This document shows, piece after piece, positions 27,415 through 34,887 of a stretch of 64,000 nucleotides of DNA. Location of the stretch: the NCBI RefSeq assembly GCF_900117315.1, contig NZ_LT630337.1, forward strand, positions 3,282,011-3,346,010, written 5' to 3'. The first letter of the stretch is position 1; each line of letters starts with the position of its first letter. A model generated the notes under the pieces. The model was not told where the DNA came from. It was given only the letters and a program-made list of their open reading frames with translations, and did not search any database. The position numbers and the translations under genes were made by a program. The DNA comes from Bacillus massilinigeriensis. GTDB lineage: Bacteria; Bacillota; Bacilli; Bacillales; Cytobacillaceae.

Positions 27415-27983
27415 TACTAGACAGGGTATTGCCATATGCACGGTTGCTTTTAGAAAAAACAGTCAAAGCTGGAGATACAGTTGTAGATGCAACCTTAGGG
27501 AATGGTCATGACACAGTGTTTTTAGCTGGTCTTGTTGGTCAACAGGGGCAAGTTTTTGGATTTGATATCCAGGAGCAAGCTATAATAAACACTGTTGAAA
27601 GACTGAGGGAGTATCATTTAGAGGATCGAGTAACACTTTTTCACTCAGGACATGAGCATGTAAAAAGGCTAATCCCTGAAGAATTTCATGGTTCAATTAA
27701 GGGGGCCATATTTAATTTAGGTTATTTGCCCGGCGGAGATAAATCCATTGTTACCACTCCACAAACAACCCTTCAAGCTGTGGAAGCTCTTTTTGAAATT
27801 TTGGCTCCTGAAGGAATCATTGTTTTGGTCATTTATCATGGTCATGATGAAGGAGCCATTGAACGGGATTACCTGCTAACCTATTTAAAACAAATGGATC
27901 AAAAGCAAGCTCATGTCTTACAGTATCAATTTATTAATCAAAAAAACAATCCCCCATTTATCGTTGCCATTGAAAAGAAGTAG
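27411..27983 (+). CDS. mnmM: tRNA 5-aminomethyl-2-thiouridine methyltransferase MnmM (YtqB)
   Basis: The 190-aa class I methyltransferase has SAM-binding motif VVDATLGNGHDT near residue 24 and FGFDIQ after it; FNLGYLPGGDK near residue 102 is the YtqB family block. YtqB/MnmM methylates nm5s2U34 of tRNA to mnm5s2U34 in Gram-positive bacteria that lack MnmC(m). It overlaps mnmL by four bases, agreeing with consecutive steps of one pathway. A strong terminator overlaps its stop codon. Confidence 0.9.
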   Translation: MILDRVLPYARLLLEKTVKAGDTVVDATLGNGHDTVFLAGLVGQQGQVFGFDIQEQAIINTVERLREYHLEDRVTLFHSGHEHVKRLIPEEFHGSIKGAIFNLGYLPGGDKSIVTTPQTTLQAVEALFEILAPEGIIVLVIYHGHDEGAIERDYLLTYLKQMDQKQAHVLQYQFINQKNNPPFIVAIEKK

Positions 27984-28010
27984 CTGATTTTGAATCGCTA
28001 CTTCTTTTTT
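27973..28010 (+). terminator. Terminator after mnmM
   Basis: AAGAAGTAGC pairs with GCTACTTCTT around a 12-nt loop, followed by T residues. It overlaps the last codons of mnmM and precedes the ytpB stop codon on the other strand. Confidence 0.88.
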
Positions 28011-28017
28011 CACACAA

Positions 28018-29112
28018 CTATTTAATGAATGTCCGCATGACTCCATTTGGTACCCATTTTTGCATTTTGCGATAGGCTAGTCCATTAAGATAAAAGAAGA
28101 AGCTAATTGGACCACCTTTTTTGATTATCTCTTTGGCAAGTCTTCTCACATTTTTTTGTCTTCTAACCTTTTCATCGGATAAATAAACTCCTAATAAACC
28201 TCGATTGATTAACTGATGAAATCTCCGATGTGGAAGCTTTTCCGTATGACGATCTGCTTCTTTTAAAAAGTATTTTAACCGATTAAATAATGTTTCCTCA
28301 TCTTCATAATAGAAGCAAAAGTTTAAATCTCCACCTTCTCGGTCCTCTTCTTGATCGATAAAATAATCAAGCAATATATGTAGACCCTGAATATATGGGA
28401 AATATCCTTTCATAATGCTATCTGCATGCTGTGGAGTAAAGTCATCTCTCTTCGCATATGATACTAGGCAAAATACCCCAAGAGTTGAACCAGAGCAAGC
28501 AGAAAATTCATACCATTCCATCTCTGGTATCACTTGTTTATAGCGATTAAACCATTCTTTTAATCGAGGGATGCGCTGCTCTTCTTTCACATGCTTATTT
28601 ACTTGTAAATCACAGTAATAGTGACACAGTTCAAGCAAGGGTTTTTGAATATAAGGGTAGTTATCCATCTTCCTCAATACATCGCTACATGTTTTCGTTA
28701 AATCCTTTAAATAACCCCCATCATCCTGATCATCACGATAGCGGTAATAGTTTTTCGGTTCTGCCTCAGGAGATAAGGCATCTTCCATTGAATCATGCAA
28801 TGCTCTGAAGTCATCTGGATCAAGCGATGTACTTCGATCGCATAAGTTGTCTAAATAATCACTAATCGTTTGATAAGCGACAATAAATTTAATCGCTTCT
28901 TTATAATGTTCATTAGCTAAAAGGGATAGGATAGAACCCCCTTCGCAATGAAAGGTTTTTTTATCAATACTGGCCAAGGCTTGCTTCCTTAATTCCTGGT
29001 TTGGAATGGCTCCTGCTCTTTCTTTCCAATAAGCAAGCTCCTTATGTACCACTGGAAAAACTAACCGGTAAACCTTGGACATTAAACTAATTGGCATGGT
29101 TGGAATAACCAT
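28018..29112 (-). CDS. ytpB: Tetraprenyl-beta-curcumene synthase YtpB
   Basis: The 364-aa protein is a DUF2600-family terpene synthase. HCEGGSILSLL and YQTISDYLDNLCDR near residue 80 (a DYLDNxxD metal-binding motif) match B. subtilis YtpB, which converts all-trans-heptaprenyl-type C35 diphosphate to tetraprenyl-beta-curcumene. YFIDQEEDREGGDLN near residue 240 is the second acidic motif. Its products are the C35 terpenes (baciterpenols, sesquarterpenes) linked to spores. It lies downstream of ytpA on the same strand, as in B. subtilis. Confidence 0.9.
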   Translation of the reverse strand: MVIPTMPISLMSKVYRLVFPVVHKELAYWKERAGAIPNQELRKQALASIDKKTFHCEGGSILSLLANEHYKEAIKFIVAYQTISDYLDNLCDRSTSLDPDDFRALHDSMEDALSPEAEPKNYYRYRDDQDDGGYLKDLTKTCSDVLRKMDNYPYIQKPLLELCHYYCDLQVNKHVKEEQRIPRLKEWFNRYKQVIPEMEWYEFSACSGSTLGVFCLVSYAKRDDFTPQHADSIMKGYFPYIQGLHILLDYFIDQEEDREGGDLNFCFYYEDEETLFNRLKYFLKEADRHTEKLPHRRFHQLINRGLLGVYLSDEKVRRQKNVRRLAKEIIKKGGPISFFFYLNGLAYRKMQKWVPNGVMRTFIK

Positions 29113-29227
29113 ACTAGAACACCTCTTTTTCCCTCATTCAGGAGGCAGGAAACTAAAGCATGAACGATTTCACTCGAAAATAATTTGTTCTGTTCTTAAG
29201 AATCATTAATAGTGAATATTGATTGTA

Positions 29228-30031
29228 TTAAACAATGTAGCCAATCGCTCTAAGCTGACTGTCAACAAAATCCTTTGCGTAAACGAAAATCTCATCACGC
29301 TCAGGCTCATTAAAGATTTCATGATAGCATTTTGGCCATTCTTTAAATCGTTTCTCAGATAATTGAACTTGGTTAAACCATTCTTTCACTGACTGCTTGT
29401 TGACAATCCTATCATCGCCCCCCTGCATCACAAGCATTGGGACATCTTGAATTTTATTATTGTTTAGAAATGCAAGCTTCACAGCAGTCAGTAGTTCGCG
29501 ATACCACCTCACTGATACCTTTGTCACATAGAGCGTATCGTTCATATCGGCCTCTTGAACATCTAAATTTCTTGTTGCTTTATCTATCGTCAAGCCAGGA
29601 CTTATTCTGAGACTTGGGAAAATAGTATTTAGAGGATAGGAGAGTAAGTTCAACCATTTTGAAGGGGCAGTTAATAGACCTAAACATGGTGATGATAAGA
29701 TAACGCCTGCAAGGTTCAGCCTCTCCTCCTGTAACATTCGAATCGCGATGAGACCACCCATGCTGTGACCTAGTAAGAATACTGGCAATTCAAATTGATA
29801 GGCCGCTTGAATCCAATCCTTCACTTCAATTATATATTCATCAAATGAATCAATATGACCTCTACTTGACCTTGTCGTCATTCCTTGTCCAGGAAGATCT
29901 CCCATGATCACATGAAAACCAGACAAACGCCACATTTCAATAAGCCAGCCATAGCGTCGGTGATGTTCAAACGCACCGTGTATCATTACAACGACACCCT
30001 TTGCTTCACCTTCTGCTTCCCATTTCCACAT
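29228..30031 (-). CDS. ytpA: Alpha/beta hydrolase YtpA (lysophospholipase-like)
   Basis: The 267-aa protein is an alpha/beta hydrolase of the monoacylglycerol-lipase group: MIHGAFEHHRRYGWL (oxyanion segment), LGHSMGG near residue 95 (nucleophile serine), then GGDDRIV (aspartate) and CYHEIFNEPE (histidine). B. subtilis YtpA is a phospholipase implicated in making the lysophospholipid antibiotic bacilysocin. It precedes ytpB by 115 bases on the same strand. Whether bacilysocin is made here is an inference. Confidence 0.87.
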   Translation of the reverse strand: MWKWEAEGEAKGVVVMIHGAFEHHRRYGWLIEMWRLSGFHVIMGDLPGQGMTTRSSRGHIDSFDEYIIEVKDWIQAAYQFELPVFLLGHSMGGLIAIRMLQEERLNLAGVILSSPCLGLLTAPSKWLNLLSYPLNTIFPSLRISPGLTIDKATRNLDVQEADMNDTLYVTKVSVRWYRELLTAVKLAFLNNNKIQDVPMLVMQGGDDRIVNKQSVKEWFNQVQLSEKRFKEWPKCYHEIFNEPERDEIFVYAKDFVDSQLRAIGYIV

Positions 30032-30197
30032 AATTATTCCTCCAATGACTTTTGTAGCTCCTTTTTAATATACAACAAAATTTGTTCATGTGCCTAAAAA
30101 CAAGATGTCTAACCATTGACATTCCAGAACCTATGGCTCAACTATTGGAGAAAACATGTTAAAATAAACATATTACGAAAATGAAGGGAAGAATTTC

Positions 30198-30713
30198 ATG
30201 TTATACCCATATAAAAATAAACAACCAATAATTGCAGATAGCGCTTTTATAGCAGATTACGTTACGATAACAGGGGATGTAACTATTGGAGAAGAATCAA
30301 GCATCTGGTACAATACTGTAATCCGTGGTGATGTTGCTCCAACCATAATTGGTAATAAAGTGAATGTCCAGGATAACTCTGTCCTACATCAAAGCCCAGA
30401 TAATCCTCTGATTATTGAGGATGAAGTTACTGTTGGACATCAGGTAATCCTTCATAGCTGTATCATTCGCAGAAATGCATTGATTGGTATGGGCTCCATC
30501 GTGCTTGATAATGCCGAAATCGGGGAAGGTGCCTTTATCGGTGCTGGCAGTCTTGTCCCACAAGGGAAAAAGATTCCACCCAACACTTTAGCATTTGGAC
30601 GGCCCGCTCAAGTAGTTCGCGAATTAAATGAGGATGACATTAAGGATATGGAAAGAATTACTCGAGAATATGTTGAAAAAGGACAATATTATAAATCCAT
30701 ACAGGAAAAGTAA
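30198..30713 (+). CDS. ytoA: Gamma-carbonic-anhydrase-like hexapeptide protein YtoA
   Basis: A 171-aa left-handed beta-helix protein built of hexapeptide repeats (VTIGEESSIWYNTVIRGD, IGMGSIVLDNAEIG). Metal histidines lie in DNSVLHQ, VGHQVILHSC, the pattern of gamma-class carbonic anhydrases. Activity is not demonstrated for YtoA. Ribosome site GAAGGGAAG precedes the ATG. It is divergent from ytpA and stands alone, with a likely terminator at 30843-30884. Confidence 0.9.
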   Translation: MLYPYKNKQPIIADSAFIADYVTITGDVTIGEESSIWYNTVIRGDVAPTIIGNKVNVQDNSVLHQSPDNPLIIEDEVTVGHQVILHSCIIRRNALIGMGSIVLDNAEIGEGAFIGAGSLVPQGKKIPPNTLAFGRPAQVVRELNEDDIKDMERITREYVEKGQYYKSIQEK

Positions 30714-30842
30714 ATAGTAAATTTAGCATTTCCCCAATTGATTATTCCGTATACTTGGGTAACATTCCCACCTTGAATAACCATGATTATTTACCGATAT
30801 ATATGTAGGATTATTTCAACAAGAAAAGACTAAACTCAGGGT

Positions 30843-30884
30843 CGATGAAAAAGTAGCCAATTTACTTTTATCGTTTTCTTTTTG
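30843..30884 (+). terminator. Terminator downstream of ytoA
   Basis: CGATGAAAAAGTA pairs, with one mismatch, with TACTTTTATCG and is followed by a T-rich tract. It ends 17 bases before the start codon of the C39-type gene. Confidence 0.65.
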
Positions 30885-30900
30885 TATTTAAGGTGGTGCC

Positions 30901-31779
30901 ATGAAAATTTTATTGTTTTTTATTATTCTTTTGTTTTTATTATTTACTTATTTGATAATTAAACTGAAAAAGGGAAAGAACCTTTCCAGTTCACTTTCCT
31001 TGTTTATTATTATTTTATTTATTATTGTATTTGCCTTTATTTTTGATAATCGAAAAACGGGTAATATTGCCGAAGCTGTCGAGAGATTGAAAAATATTAT
31101 TCATTCTCCTATTGTTCAGACCAATTCCTTTTTAGAGGATAATTTCAACATGTCCATCATTAAAATGGAGGAAACCGTATTAATTAATGCAGAAGTCATC
31201 TCTCAAATGCCTGAGCTTCCCCGCGGTTGTGAAGTTACTTCCCTGGCAATGTTGTTAAATTATTCAGGTGTGGATGTCGATAAAATGACCTTAGCAAAAA
31301 AGATTGAGAAAGACCCCACTCCTTATCGCGAGGAAAATGGCAAGATATATTTTGGAAATCCAAATGATGGGTTTGTCGGGGATATGTATACCTTTGAAAA
31401 TCCCGGTCTAGGAGTCTATCATTCTCCTATTAAACAACTAGCTGAAATCTACTTACCTAATCGGATAAAGGATTTGACTGGCTCTGATTTTCAGGAATTG
31501 AAGATTCATCTTTCTGATCGAAGACCTGTTTGGGTTATTATCAATACAGCCTATAAAAAACTCCCAGCTGAATATTTTGAAACTTGGTATACCAAAAAGG
31601 GGAAAATCAAGATTACCTATAAAGAACATTCTGTCCTCATTACTGGATATGACAGTCAATATGTTTATTTTAATGATCCCCTAACTGGTGAGAAAAATCA
31701 AAAGGCACCTTTAAAGGATTTTGAACAGGCATGGATTCAGATGGGAAGACAGGCTATTACTTATCTTCCAAAGAAATAA
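30901..31779 (+). CDS. Membrane-anchored C39-family cysteine peptidase (YvpB-like)
   Basis: The 292-aa protein has two N-terminal hydrophobic segments (residues 2-20 and 30-48). An extracytoplasmic C39_2 domain follows: LPRGCEVTSLAMLLNYSG near residue 105 holds the catalytic cysteine, EHSVLITGYD near 240 the histidine and YFNDPLTG the aspartate. These proteins resemble B. subtilis YvpB; substrates are unknown. Its natural terminator, directly after the stop codon, has been split by the transposon at 31799-34857. Confidence 0.82.
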   Translation: MKILLFFIILLFLLFTYLIIKLKKGKNLSSSLSLFIIILFIIVFAFIFDNRKTGNIAEAVERLKNIIHSPIVQTNSFLEDNFNMSIIKMEETVLINAEVISQMPELPRGCEVTSLAMLLNYSGVDVDKMTLAKKIEKDPTPYREENGKIYFGNPNDGFVGDMYTFENPGLGVYHSPIKQLAEIYLPNRIKDLTGSDFQELKIHLSDRRPVWVIINTAYKKLPAEYFETWYTKKGKIKITYKEHSVLITGYDSQYVYFNDPLTGEKNQKAPLKDFEQAWIQMGRQAITYLPKK

Positions 31780-31787
31780 AAAAGCTG

Positions 31788-31798
31788 ACCTTGAAGGT
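31788..31798 (+). repeat. Left target-site copy of the transposon
   Basis: ACCTTGAAGGT here recurs at 34858-34868 on the other side of the element. The 11 bases are palindromic, so the true duplication may be shorter, with the rest belonging to extended inverted repeats. Confidence 0.7.
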
Positions 31799-31825
31799 AA
31801 GTAGTTCAGTTTTAAGGTAGAAAAT
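31799..31825 (+). repeat. Left terminal inverted repeat
   Basis: Starts AAGTAGTTCAGTTTT; matches the right end at 25 of 27 positions, with differences at 16 and 18. Confidence 0.85.
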
Positions 31826-31846
31826 ATAAATTAACACCACAATTTT

Positions 31847-31884
31847 GAGTCCAATTCGCATAAGAATTGGACTCTTTATTTTTG
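31847..31884 (+). terminator. Terminator inside the left end of the transposon
   Basis: A perfect 11-bp stem GAGTCCAATTC/GAATTGGACTC with loop GCATAA is followed by TTTATTTTT. It would stop transcription entering from the C39-peptidase gene. Confidence 0.85.
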
Positions 31885-32023
31885 TTGATATAACAATGTT
31901 TGTTGTCAAAATGCGTATAAAATAACACGAAAATTGGCATACTAATTAGTAGGTGGACAATGGCTGTTGGTCATATGCCAAAAATTATGCTAATTTTGTT
32001 GTTAATTTTAAGTCGAAAGTTGT

Positions 32024-32029
32024 TATAAT
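32024..32029 (+). promoter_or_regulatory. -10 element for the transposon operon
   Basis: A perfect TATAAT lies 24 bases before the GTG start of the 83-aa gene; the best -35 candidate upstream (TTAATT, 16 bases away) is weak. A nearby TTGGCAT/ATGCCAA inverted pair (about 31949-31984) might be an operator. Confidence 0.5.
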
Positions 32030-32052
32030 TTGAATAAGGAGGTTGATGTGCG

Positions 32053-32304
32053 GTGAAGTTCATTAAACCCAAGAATACCAATGCAGATAAGGTTGATTGG
32101 CTGATTTCCGAAAGGTCTCAAGCCATTGTGAAATATTATGCCGAATACACGCAATATAGCGAAAGTGAAGTTGCCGATAAGTTCTTACAAAATATCCTTG
32201 ATGATAAAGATTTCATTAAATGGATTGAGCAAAAACGAAATAACAAACGGTTAATAAAACAGATGGAAATTGAAGAAATGGTGAAGGTGAATTCCATTGG
32301 CTAA
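32053..32304 (+). CDS. 83-aa transposon-encoded protein, possible regulator
   Basis: A small basic protein, GTG start, ten bases after AAGGAGG. The segment VKYYAEYTQYSESEVADKFLQNIL is predicted helical and resembles a ribbon-helix-helix-type pattern used in some DNA-binding or antitoxin proteins, but I cannot prove that. Its end overlaps the transposase start by eight bases, so the two are translationally coupled. It may guide target choice or control transposase expression; both are guesses. Confidence 0.7.
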   Translation: MKFIKPKNTNADKVDWLISERSQAIVKYYAEYTQYSESEVADKFLQNILDDKDFIKWIEQKRNNKRLIKQMEIEEMVKVNSIG

Positions 32305-34249
32305 TTTGAAGCGGTTGTCTAATAAACAAGACTCAGTGGTATCGGTTGTTCCGCCTTTATCAGATGGCGACATCGAAGATAGAAAAAAACACTATGGCAT
32401 TTTAGACACCACAAAATACGCTAAAAGATACAACCATTTACTTTTTACTCCTGTTCAATTTCATTGGAATGATAAGACATTTCAAATTCAATATAACTTT
32501 TGTACAGACCCATTCTGCAAATGGTTTGGAAAAGACCAAGAGCGGTTTGAAAAGGTGTTAAACAAACCAAGTCGATATAAATTAACTGGAAGTACGAAGA
32601 ACCGAAGTAAGGTTATTAGGTGCAATCCTGACCCCGTACAGCCGAATGTAGGTGTTGTATCGGACATTAGTTCCTATCCTTATTCTAATTGGTCTATCGC
32701 AGAAGAAATTAGTCGGCTTGTCAGAATTGAAACAGTTCAAGATGTTGAACCAGATTATGTGTTTCATAAAGAAGGCTGTATTAACGAAGGCTTTACCCCT
32801 TTTGACCATAAAAAAGAGTTTTATAAGCAAGGGAAAAGTACAAGTAATTCTCAAAGGTGGCAATGTAAACAGTGTAAAAAAATCACCAATGTTTTGCCGA
32901 ACAGAAAACAATCAACCACCTATCACCAACAAAGAAATGACATACTTCCTACATTTGCAAAATTGCTGTTAAATAAGGTTCCTATCAGTCGTGCTTGTGA
33001 AATTTTAGATATTGGGGTTGGAACATATTATCAAAAGTTAGAATGGCTTTATCGTAGATGTTTAGAGTTTTTAGACAGATACGAAACAAAACCTTTAAAG
33101 GACAAGCATTTTAAGGAAATGTGGCTAAATACTGATAAGATGCATTATTTACTCAACAATGTTCGGAAAAAAGGTCAAGGTGGAAGTGAATTTCGGGGAT
33201 TGGAAGACTTAAATTTGCAAACATATATTGTCGTTACTTCGGAGGTTTTTTCAAGATATGCCTTTCGTTCTGATGTTGCTTATGATTGGGATATTACCTT
33301 TGAGGAACTGGCTTTGGACACCATTCAATATAAAGATGACCGCTTGAATGAGTTTGCCAAGAAAAATGCAAGGTTGGATTTTTCTCATTACCCCCAAGAA
33401 CCACCTAAAGAGAATGAAGAAGAATATGCTCGATATACGCACGACATTAATAAAATCAGGCACAGAAGTCAATATGTAGATGGTCTGCACGTCAACGCAA
33501 CTTACACGAATATTGCTCATTATTGGCTGATAAAACAGCTTGTAAAGGCAAATGAATGGCGAATGATTAGCGATAATGACAGTTCAATCAAAACAGCTTT
33601 CTATCGTGTTTTTGCCAAAGAAATCAAACAATACGATGCCCACCACTTTCTAAGTCTTGTTGACCGAGAAAAATCAAGAAAACAATGTTTGCAGGAGTTT
33701 GAAGATGCAAAACAGGATTTGCTGGAGTGGGGTTTTCAGAGTGGTTATGATACAAAAAATTTAAGGATGTTGGCTAAATATTATTTAACCGAACTGTTTA
33801 GCCGACACACTTTTCACGAACAAGTCTTAGAAGAAAAAAAGACCTTTAATAAATATGCCAACAATCCAATTGAACATCCTTTGGCATCAAAAGATAAAGG
33901 CTTTCACTTGGTTGATTGCACAACAGACCTTTCTTCCTATGAGCCAAAAGATATTGCTGAAATGGTGTTAGAGGTAAATGATAATGCCACCAATGCTTAT
34001 ATCCAACAAATGAGAAGAAGGCTATCCATTCTTGAAAGACCTTTAATGACAGCGAGGGGCGAAGGAAAAAGTTATATATATGCAAACTTCAATCCGAAGT
34101 ACGCACAATATGCTTTGACCATTTTGAGAACTTACTTTAACTTTTGCTTACCATTTAAAACTGCCGATGGTAAGAAACTAACTCCTGCTCAACGACTTGG
34201 CATTGTAGATAAAGTATTTGATTTGAATGATATAATTTATTTAAGATAA
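32297..34249 (+). CDS. 650-aa zinc-ribbon DDE-type transposase
   Basis: Features in order: cysteines C69/C74 and C109; a zinc-ribbon-like C161 then WQCKQCKK (C190, C193); a helix-turn-helix at about 229-255 (PISRACEILDIGVGTYYQKL); and a catalytic-core-like region with NTDK (D280), SDNDSS (D429) and later acidic residues. The DDE assignment is inferred. The length is well above that of most single IS transposases (300-450 aa), with an extended insertion rich in charged residues at 340-400. The start is TTG with GAAGGTG upstream. Confidence 0.75.
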   Translation: MANLKRLSNKQDSVVSVVPPLSDGDIEDRKKHYGILDTTKYAKRYNHLLFTPVQFHWNDKTFQIQYNFCTDPFCKWFGKDQERFEKVLNKPSRYKLTGSTKNRSKVIRCNPDPVQPNVGVVSDISSYPYSNWSIAEEISRLVRIETVQDVEPDYVFHKEGCINEGFTPFDHKKEFYKQGKSTSNSQRWQCKQCKKITNVLPNRKQSTTYHQQRNDILPTFAKLLLNKVPISRACEILDIGVGTYYQKLEWLYRRCLEFLDRYETKPLKDKHFKEMWLNTDKMHYLLNNVRKKGQGGSEFRGLEDLNLQTYIVVTSEVFSRYAFRSDVAYDWDITFEELALDTIQYKDDRLNEFAKKNARLDFSHYPQEPPKENEEEYARYTHDINKIRHRSQYVDGLHVNATYTNIAHYWLIKQLVKANEWRMISDNDSSIKTAFYRVFAKEIKQYDAHHFLSLVDREKSRKQCLQEFEDAKQDLLEWGFQSGYDTKNLRMLAKYYLTELFSRHTFHEQVLEEKKTFNKYANNPIEHPLASKDKGFHLVDCTTDLSSYEPKDIAEMVLEVNDNATNAYIQQMRRRLSILERPLMTARGEGKSYIYANFNPKYAQYALTILRTYFNFCLPFKTADGKKLTPAQRLGIVDKVFDLNDIIYLR

Positions 34250-34282
34250 AAAGCTCAGTGAAATTTATTCACCGAGCTTTTC
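34248..34282. terminator. Terminator between the transposase and the lipoprotein gene
   Basis: AAAAGCTCAGTGAA pairs with TTCACCGAGCTTTT with one mismatch around an ATTTA loop, serving both convergent genes. Confidence 0.75.
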
Positions 34283-34651
34283 ATCTGTAATAATTTCATA
34301 TAAAACTTTTGAGTCTTTTTCAGATAGAAAGGTGTTTTTGCTTATACTGTCAATTCTAACTCTTATCTTATTGTTTGAAGTAATCCAAATTGCATAACTA
34401 TCATTAATTTTAAAATCAGGATACGTGCTTTTATCACTTGCTTCTTCCCATCTTGCTTTCTTAAAGATTTTAAGAACATTTTCAATTTTTTCTTTGTCAG
34501 TTATCTCTTTAATAACCTCATATTGTCCTTCTGTTTCAGTAAGTTTTTCAATTATTAATTTATCTTCAGATTTAATGTTTATTTGTTTATTACATCCAAC
34601 AACCGAAGCTATTGCTACAAATATAAGTAAAAAGACAAATCCTTTTCTCAT
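34265..34651 (-). CDS. Lipoprotein cargo gene in the transposon
   Basis: The 128-aa protein has a basic start, a hydrophobic segment and lipobox SVVGC, so it should be anchored outside the membrane. The mature domain (EKIENVLKIFKKARWEEA, then DSYAIWITSNNKIRVRIDS and KVLYEIITDEKLG) resembles small Bacillus lipoproteins of unknown function; one could be an immunity or sensing factor, but there is no evidence. It lies inside the element, convergent with the transposase, so it is cargo and not required for transposition. Confidence 0.7.
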   Translation of the reverse strand: MRKGFVFLLIFVAIASVVGCNKQINIKSEDKLIIEKLTETEGQYEVIKEITDKEKIENVLKIFKKARWEEASDKSTYPDFKINDSYAIWITSNNKIRVRIDSISKNTFLSEKDSKVLYEIITDEKLGE

Positions 34652-34730
34652 AATACACCTACCTTTTTGGTTTAATTTCTTTCTATATAGACGAGCAATT
34701 CCCTAAAAAGGTTTCTTTCCCTTGAATTAT

Positions 34731-34776
34731 AACACTAAAAATAGCATCAGCTAAAACTGATGCTATTTTTAGTGTT
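34731..34776. terminator. Perfect 20-bp hairpin inside the right end of the transposon
   Basis: AACACTAAAAATAGCATCAG is followed by loop CTAAAA and its perfect complement. It carries A- and T-runs in the stem and can act as a terminator in both directions, about 55 bases inside the right inverted repeat. Confidence 0.8.
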
Positions 34777-34830
34777 AATTGTCATATCTTTTTGTAGCCA
34801 AATGGCAGGATATTTCTTATTCTTTTTATG

Positions 34831-34857
34831 ATTTTCTACTTCAAAACTGAACTACTT
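34831..34857 (-). repeat. Right terminal inverted repeat
   Basis: Complement starts AAGTAGTTCAGTTTT; 25 of 27 positions match the left end. Confidence 0.85.
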
Positions 34858-34868
34858 ACCTTGAAGGT
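34858..34868 (+). repeat. Right target-site copy of the transposon
   Basis: ACCTTGAAGGT, identical to 31788-31798. It continues into GGTCAGCTTTTTT, the second arm of the split terminator. Confidence 0.7.
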
Positions 34869-34887
34869 CAGCTTTTTTCATGCAATT

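Larger units (their letters stand above)
31799..34857. mobile_element. 3.06-kb transposon inserted in a terminator loop
   Basis: The element is bounded by 27-bp inverted repeats (25 of 27 matching) and flanked by ACCTTGAAGGT copies. It carries an 83-aa regulator-like gene, a 650-aa transposase gene and an oppositely oriented lipoprotein gene, plus strong hairpins just inside each end. Removing the element and one target copy rebuilds a perfect hairpin (AAAAAGCTGACC, TTGAA loop region, GGTCAGCTTTTT) between the convergent C39-peptidase gene and asnB. I cannot assign it to a named IS family. Confidence 0.85.

Noticed and set aside
31799..34857. Defence island or prophage fragment
   Set aside because: Clear terminal inverted repeats, target copies and a transposase gene identify a simple transposon; no phage structural or nuclease genes.
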